Shown here piece after piece: positions 13,701 to 15,963 of a stretch of DNA of 15,963 nucleotides. Source of the stretch: CAYIYO01 sp964367715 (GTDB lineage Bacteria > Chlamydiota > Chlamydiia > Chlamydiales > Criblamydiaceae); assembly GCA_964367715.1 (NCBI GenBank), contig CAYIYO010000042.1, positions 1 to 15,963 on the forward strand, written 5' to 3'. Both the position numbers and the translations under genes were made by a program. Position 1 is the first letter of the stretch; each line of letters opens with the position of its first letter. The notes below the pieces were generated by a model. It did no database searches and was not told the DNA's origin. It saw only the letters and a program-made list of their open reading frames with translations.

Positions 13701-15903
13701 CGCGGGCCGTCTCAAGACAATGGAAAGTTCCGATCACAGCTGTAGCTACATCTACACCTATGATCCATTCGGGAATATGATCAACATCCACGATAACGCA
13801 ACGTTTAGAACAACCGTCCGTTTCTATGATGACAACGGAAATATCACAGAAGAGTTATTAGCGAACAATCTAATAATAAAAAAAGAATTTGATAAAAAAA
13901 ATCGAATGACACAACTCTCCCTTCCTGACAACTCCTCTATCTCCTACGCGTACGACAGGCTAAATCTCCAAACCATCACACGTCACTCCTCTTCAGGCGA
14001 AGCCCTCTATAGCCACTCCTACGACCAATACGACCTAGAAGGAAAACCCCACCTTTCCCATCTCGCTAAAAATGCAGGCACAGTGAACTACAGCTTTGAT
14101 CAGCAAGGACGCTTCACCTCTATCTCCTCGCCTTACTGGCAAGAACAGATCTCCTACAACTCCGCCGGCGCCAGCCGCATTGACACAACAGATCCAGCCG
14201 GATCTGTTTCCGTCTCTCTTAAATACGATAGCGCAGGACAACTGCTCAAAGAATCATCAGAAGAAGACCGTCTCTACTCCTACGACATGATCTCCAACCG
14301 CATCAGTCACAATAGCGCGGTCTACCGCCTTGGACCCTGCAACGAACTTCTTTTTGACGGAAAAAATACATTTAAATACGACGCCAATGGCAACATGATT
14401 GCGCTCTCCAATACTGAGATCGAACGCTCATTCCGCTACGATGCATTAAACCGACTGATCAATGTCACCCAACAAGGGGCATGGAGAGTTGACTTCTCTT
14501 ACGACACCTTCAATCGTCGTCTTACAAAAAAATATGCGGAATGGGGAGATAACGGATGGACACTTGTCTCTTCAGAGCGCTACCTTTACGACGGGGAAAA
14601 AGAAATTGGAACCGTGGACGACGCAGGCTTACTTACCTCTCTGCGCGTGCTAGGAATCGGACTTGCTGCCGATATCGGCGCTGCCATCGCGATGGAAATT
14701 GACGACAAATTATATCTCCCCCTCCACAATCATCGCGGCACCGTATGCTGTCTCGTCGATGCAGACACTCTATCCGTTGCAGAATTCTCCCGCTTCACCC
14801 ATTTTGGAGAAGAAGTCCTCTATAATTCTTTAGGAGAAGAAAAAGAAGCGACTGCAGCAATTAATCCGTGGCGCTTTTCAAGTAAAAGAACAGATACAGA
14901 AAGCGGTCTTGTTTTGTTTGGACAACGCTATTATGCGCCTGAACAAGGACGATGGATCACTCTCGACCCCCTTGGCACCCCCGACGGCCCTAATCGTTAC
15001 ACCTTTTCGAAAAATAATCCGGTGTCCCACCTGGACCTTTTTGGGCTCTACTCATGGAAAAGCTTCGTCTCCGACTTCACCTCCGTTCTTTCTTCCTGCT
15101 ACAATGCTGTGGTCAGCTTCACCTCTAAGATTTTAAATGGATTAAAGTCGGAAGCGGAATACATCAAAAAAATACGACCGTCGATGACCGCCGTCTTTGA
15201 AAAATATTTTGGAGTTGGCTTCCTCACCCTCTCAGGATTCTATTCGCATCCGATGGAGACAGGACAATATGGACAAGGGGAAATCAACGATAAGACGCGG
15301 ATTACTTTTATTAATGGGATTTTGAATGTACGCTCCTCTTTCCGTCAGTCGCTTGAGTTAATGAGTCACGCTCATGGAGGGACTAACATCCATTACATCT
15401 TCCGCCCTACCGATGGATGGTGTTGGGATATGCTTCAGTCTATACTAATAAAATTTGGGTATATATCCCCTTATGCACGCGAGCTTGCTGCCACATGGAA
15501 AAATCTTATCCAAGAGATGGGTGGTGTAGAGGGCGGAGGAACAATTATTCACTACTGCCATAGCCTTGGTGGCGCCGACACATTGAATGCAGCTCGTCTC
15601 CTTAGCCCAGAAGAGCGGCAGATGATTCATGTGATCTCTCTCGGATCCGCTGCTCCTATCCATAATAACATCGGATTCTACACAACGACCAACTACGTTA
15701 GCATCAGAGATGCGATCCCTTATTCAGATCCGGTCGGCTACATCAAAGCGATCTTTTGTCCGCACTATAACACTGTGTTTGTGGGCTCTTTCTTGGACGG
15801 TCTTCCTCTAATCGACCACAAACTTAACAGCCCCACCTATACGCTAGTTCTCACCAATCTTGGATTTAAGTTTTTAGAGATGTATTCATTTGTAAGAAAA
15901 TAA
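10750..15903 (+). CDS. Secreted RHS/YD-repeat protein with DUF687-like hydrolase C-terminal domain
   Basis: A 1717-residue protein. Residues 1-20 are a Sec signal peptide (MNYLSSILLLLILS core, cleavage near YSS). An N-terminal domain follows, with NVITGQYSEFHTDL and LGWHFN typical of RHS entry modules. From about 110 to 1390 there are some 18 or more YD repeats, for example YSYDSFSRLTRL, YTYDPFGNMINI and FSYDTFNRRLTK, expected to build a large beta-cocoon. The conserved RHS core end is at 1393-1433 (RYYAPEQGRWITLDPLG ... HLDLFGL); the usual DPLGL junction reads DLFGL. Residues 1434-1717 are the variable tip. It has ITFINGILN (1518-1526), SHAHGG (1539-1544), the lipase-like elbow CHSLGG with Ser1605, Asp1654 or Asp1660, and His1690 in IDHKL, a plausible Ser-Asp-His triad. 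The tip resembles chlamydial DUF687. Substrate, autocleavage and toxicity are unproven. No immunity gene is visible before the window ends. Confidence 0.85.
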   Translation: MNYLSSILLLLILSITSIYSSEETPAPLPCPFIESVNVITGQYSEFHTDLTLGGSRSLRVQRAFYGYADGENENALGWHFNHHGVFNPEKNMLQESDGEETRLSYEFDGQKRPTRVEVKNLAGNKTFNWMTFSYEGEEEHQCHIEGSDGQRLTYLYQKDTMATRGSPPLLLNKVLSPCGGETTYSYVKHPTKRKMLIERRAYADNRFVEIDYYTGLYNFVAGEVVTLSDPIKDRRIGNVKNLKAPVGTDDTPIVTHSFIYHDDHTIVFDADRNMTIYRYSPQAQLTAIERYTSSSETPHALYSKEVFFWSAPKDNIPSRFIGHGLAAANEEIKTYTSYVYDEEGNLVEEILYGNLTGECTATIKLNDKGVPADNGIETARTTYEYQRLKKEGPFVLTKKTTPNGLTTQYLYEIESGRQLAIFLCEGYAIRVRQFYFYNQDGLLIKTVSDDGDSINSDDTAAVTERHIVHITLREEAPAIGMPATVTECYAENGTGGESVQKKTVYTYADDGQLARQEVYDGNGGLIGTIEQEYDEQGRCIRSVDANGSSQEHQYDAVGNIIKTIEKDETGNFRVIKNQYDFSNRLIHTEETTETGSTVSSRFHYNKLSQKIASIDSYGNETLYSYDSFSRLTRLTHPEVRSEKGNWYQPSVINRYDIFGNIISTIDPSGYETHSLYNSRKMPVEVLYPNGTREKYLYHKDGSLHKHYQKNGMSVVTQNDFLGRNTLTEYYGSDGALLYTITNEYSSFHLIRTTDSRGIELLYEYHSNGKQAAVTRTSGSSSQRTEYFYDSQGRLNQQKEWMGEDAYGFTLTINEYDAKGNIVETRIEDASGNILRQTKIEKEEAPKAKAMTRNLIAHNVHQQLTPQELTTDEKGNCTITTLDALGRIEKVEKTDSMGTLFEEKEIIYDPSGNKIREIHTVLTEGKASRPYTIAWKYGPCHRLESMTEGLGASGQRTTLYGYDKYGTLNKITKPDGVVNTFTFDNAGRLKTMESSDHSCSYIYTYDPFGNMINIHDNATFRTTVRFYDDNGNITEELLANNLIIKKEFDKKNRMTQLSLPDNSSISYAYDRLNLQTITRHSSSGEALYSHSYDQYDLEGKPHLSHLAKNAGTVNYSFDQQGRFTSISSPYWQEQISYNSAGASRIDTTDPAGSVSVSLKYDSAGQLLKESSEEDRLYSYDMISNRISHNSAVYRLGPCNELLFDGKNTFKYDANGNMIALSNTEIERSFRYDALNRLINVTQQGAWRVDFSYDTFNRRLTKKYAEWGDNGWTLVSSERYLYDGEKEIGTVDDAGLLTSLRVLGIGLAADIGAAIAMEIDDKLYLPLHNHRGTVCCLVDADTLSVAEFSRFTHFGEEVLYNSLGEEKEATAAINPWRFSSKRTDTESGLVLFGQRYYAPEQGRWITLDPLGTPDGPNRYTFSKNNPVSHLDLFGLYSWKSFVSDFTSVLSSCYNAVVSFTSKILNGLKSEAEYIKKIRPSMTAVFEKYFGVGFLTLSGFYSHPMETGQYGQGEINDKTRITFINGILNVRSSFRQSLELMSHAHGGTNIHYIFRPTDGWCWDMLQSILIKFGYISPYARELAATWKNLIQEMGGVEGGGTIIHYCHSLGGADTLNAARLLSPEERQMIHVISLGSAAPIHNNIGFYTTTNYVSIRDAIPYSDPVGYIKAIFCPHYNTVFVGSFLDGLPLIDHKLNSPTYTLVLTNLGFKFLEMYSFVRK

Positions 15904-15963
15904 TATAAAACCCAAGTTGCGTATAACTATCACGGCGCCTTTGATAAGGTTTTTATCGCTGCC
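15904..15963 (+). other. Sequence after the RHS stop, cut by the window edge
   Basis: The RHS reading frame stays open after the TAA for the remaining 20 codons and reads QVAYNYHGAFDKVF, faintly YD-repeat-like. Twenty open codons are expected by chance often, so this is weak. No terminator hairpin is evident. Confidence 0.2.

Noticed and set aside
1..15963. CRISPR arrays, tRNA/rRNA genes, insertion sequences
   Set aside because: No regularly spaced repeats, no cloverleaf or rRNA-like sequence, and no transposase reading frame were found on either strand.

Overview
The window most likely comes from an environmental (amoeba- or arthropod-associated) member of the Chlamydiota. The main clue is the C-terminal domain of the 1717-residue RHS protein, which reads like the DUF687 family that I know essentially only from chlamydiae. 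The envelope genes (signal peptides, periplasmic adaptor, TolC-type outer-membrane factor) show a Gram-negative cell. This placement rests on recalled families, not on a search, and I hold it at about 0.6. The window is draft assembly: 9860-9959 is a run of exactly 100 N.

Region 1 (1-6665): a palindromic repeat is followed by six tightly packed plus-strand genes. They encode a complete tripartite efflux system of the YbhGFSR type: periplasmic adaptor, two separate ATPases, two ABC-2 permeases and a dedicated outer-membrane factor. Genes abut or overlap by 4-14 bases, so one transcript with translational coupling is likely. The two ATPases correspond in order to the two halves of the fused E. 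coli YbhF, and their motif defects are complementary, which predicts one degenerate and one canonical ATP site.

Region 2 (6666-8595): 82 bases further on is an ABC-F ribosome-associated ATPase (YheS-like). A second, decayed copy of the palindromic repeat from the left edge follows it, so the export operon and the ABC-F gene lie between two related repeats.

Region 3 (8596-10619): an accessory, AT-richer stretch. It holds possible gene debris, a minus-strand 134-residue orphan protein with an internal 22-residue duplication, a divergent intergenic region with palindromic sites, a c-type cytochrome resembling thiosulfate dehydrogenase TsdA that is cut by the assembly gap, and the C-terminal part of an EamA/DMT transporter. 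The frame happens to stay open across the N run, so a naive gene call fuses the last two. They are separate genes.

Region 4 (10620-15963): a recognisable promoter, then one 5.15-kb gene for a secreted RHS/YD-repeat protein. Its C-terminal module after the RHS core looks like an alpha/beta-hydrolase with a lipase-type elbow. This RHS-hydrolase fusion is the most interesting item in the window.
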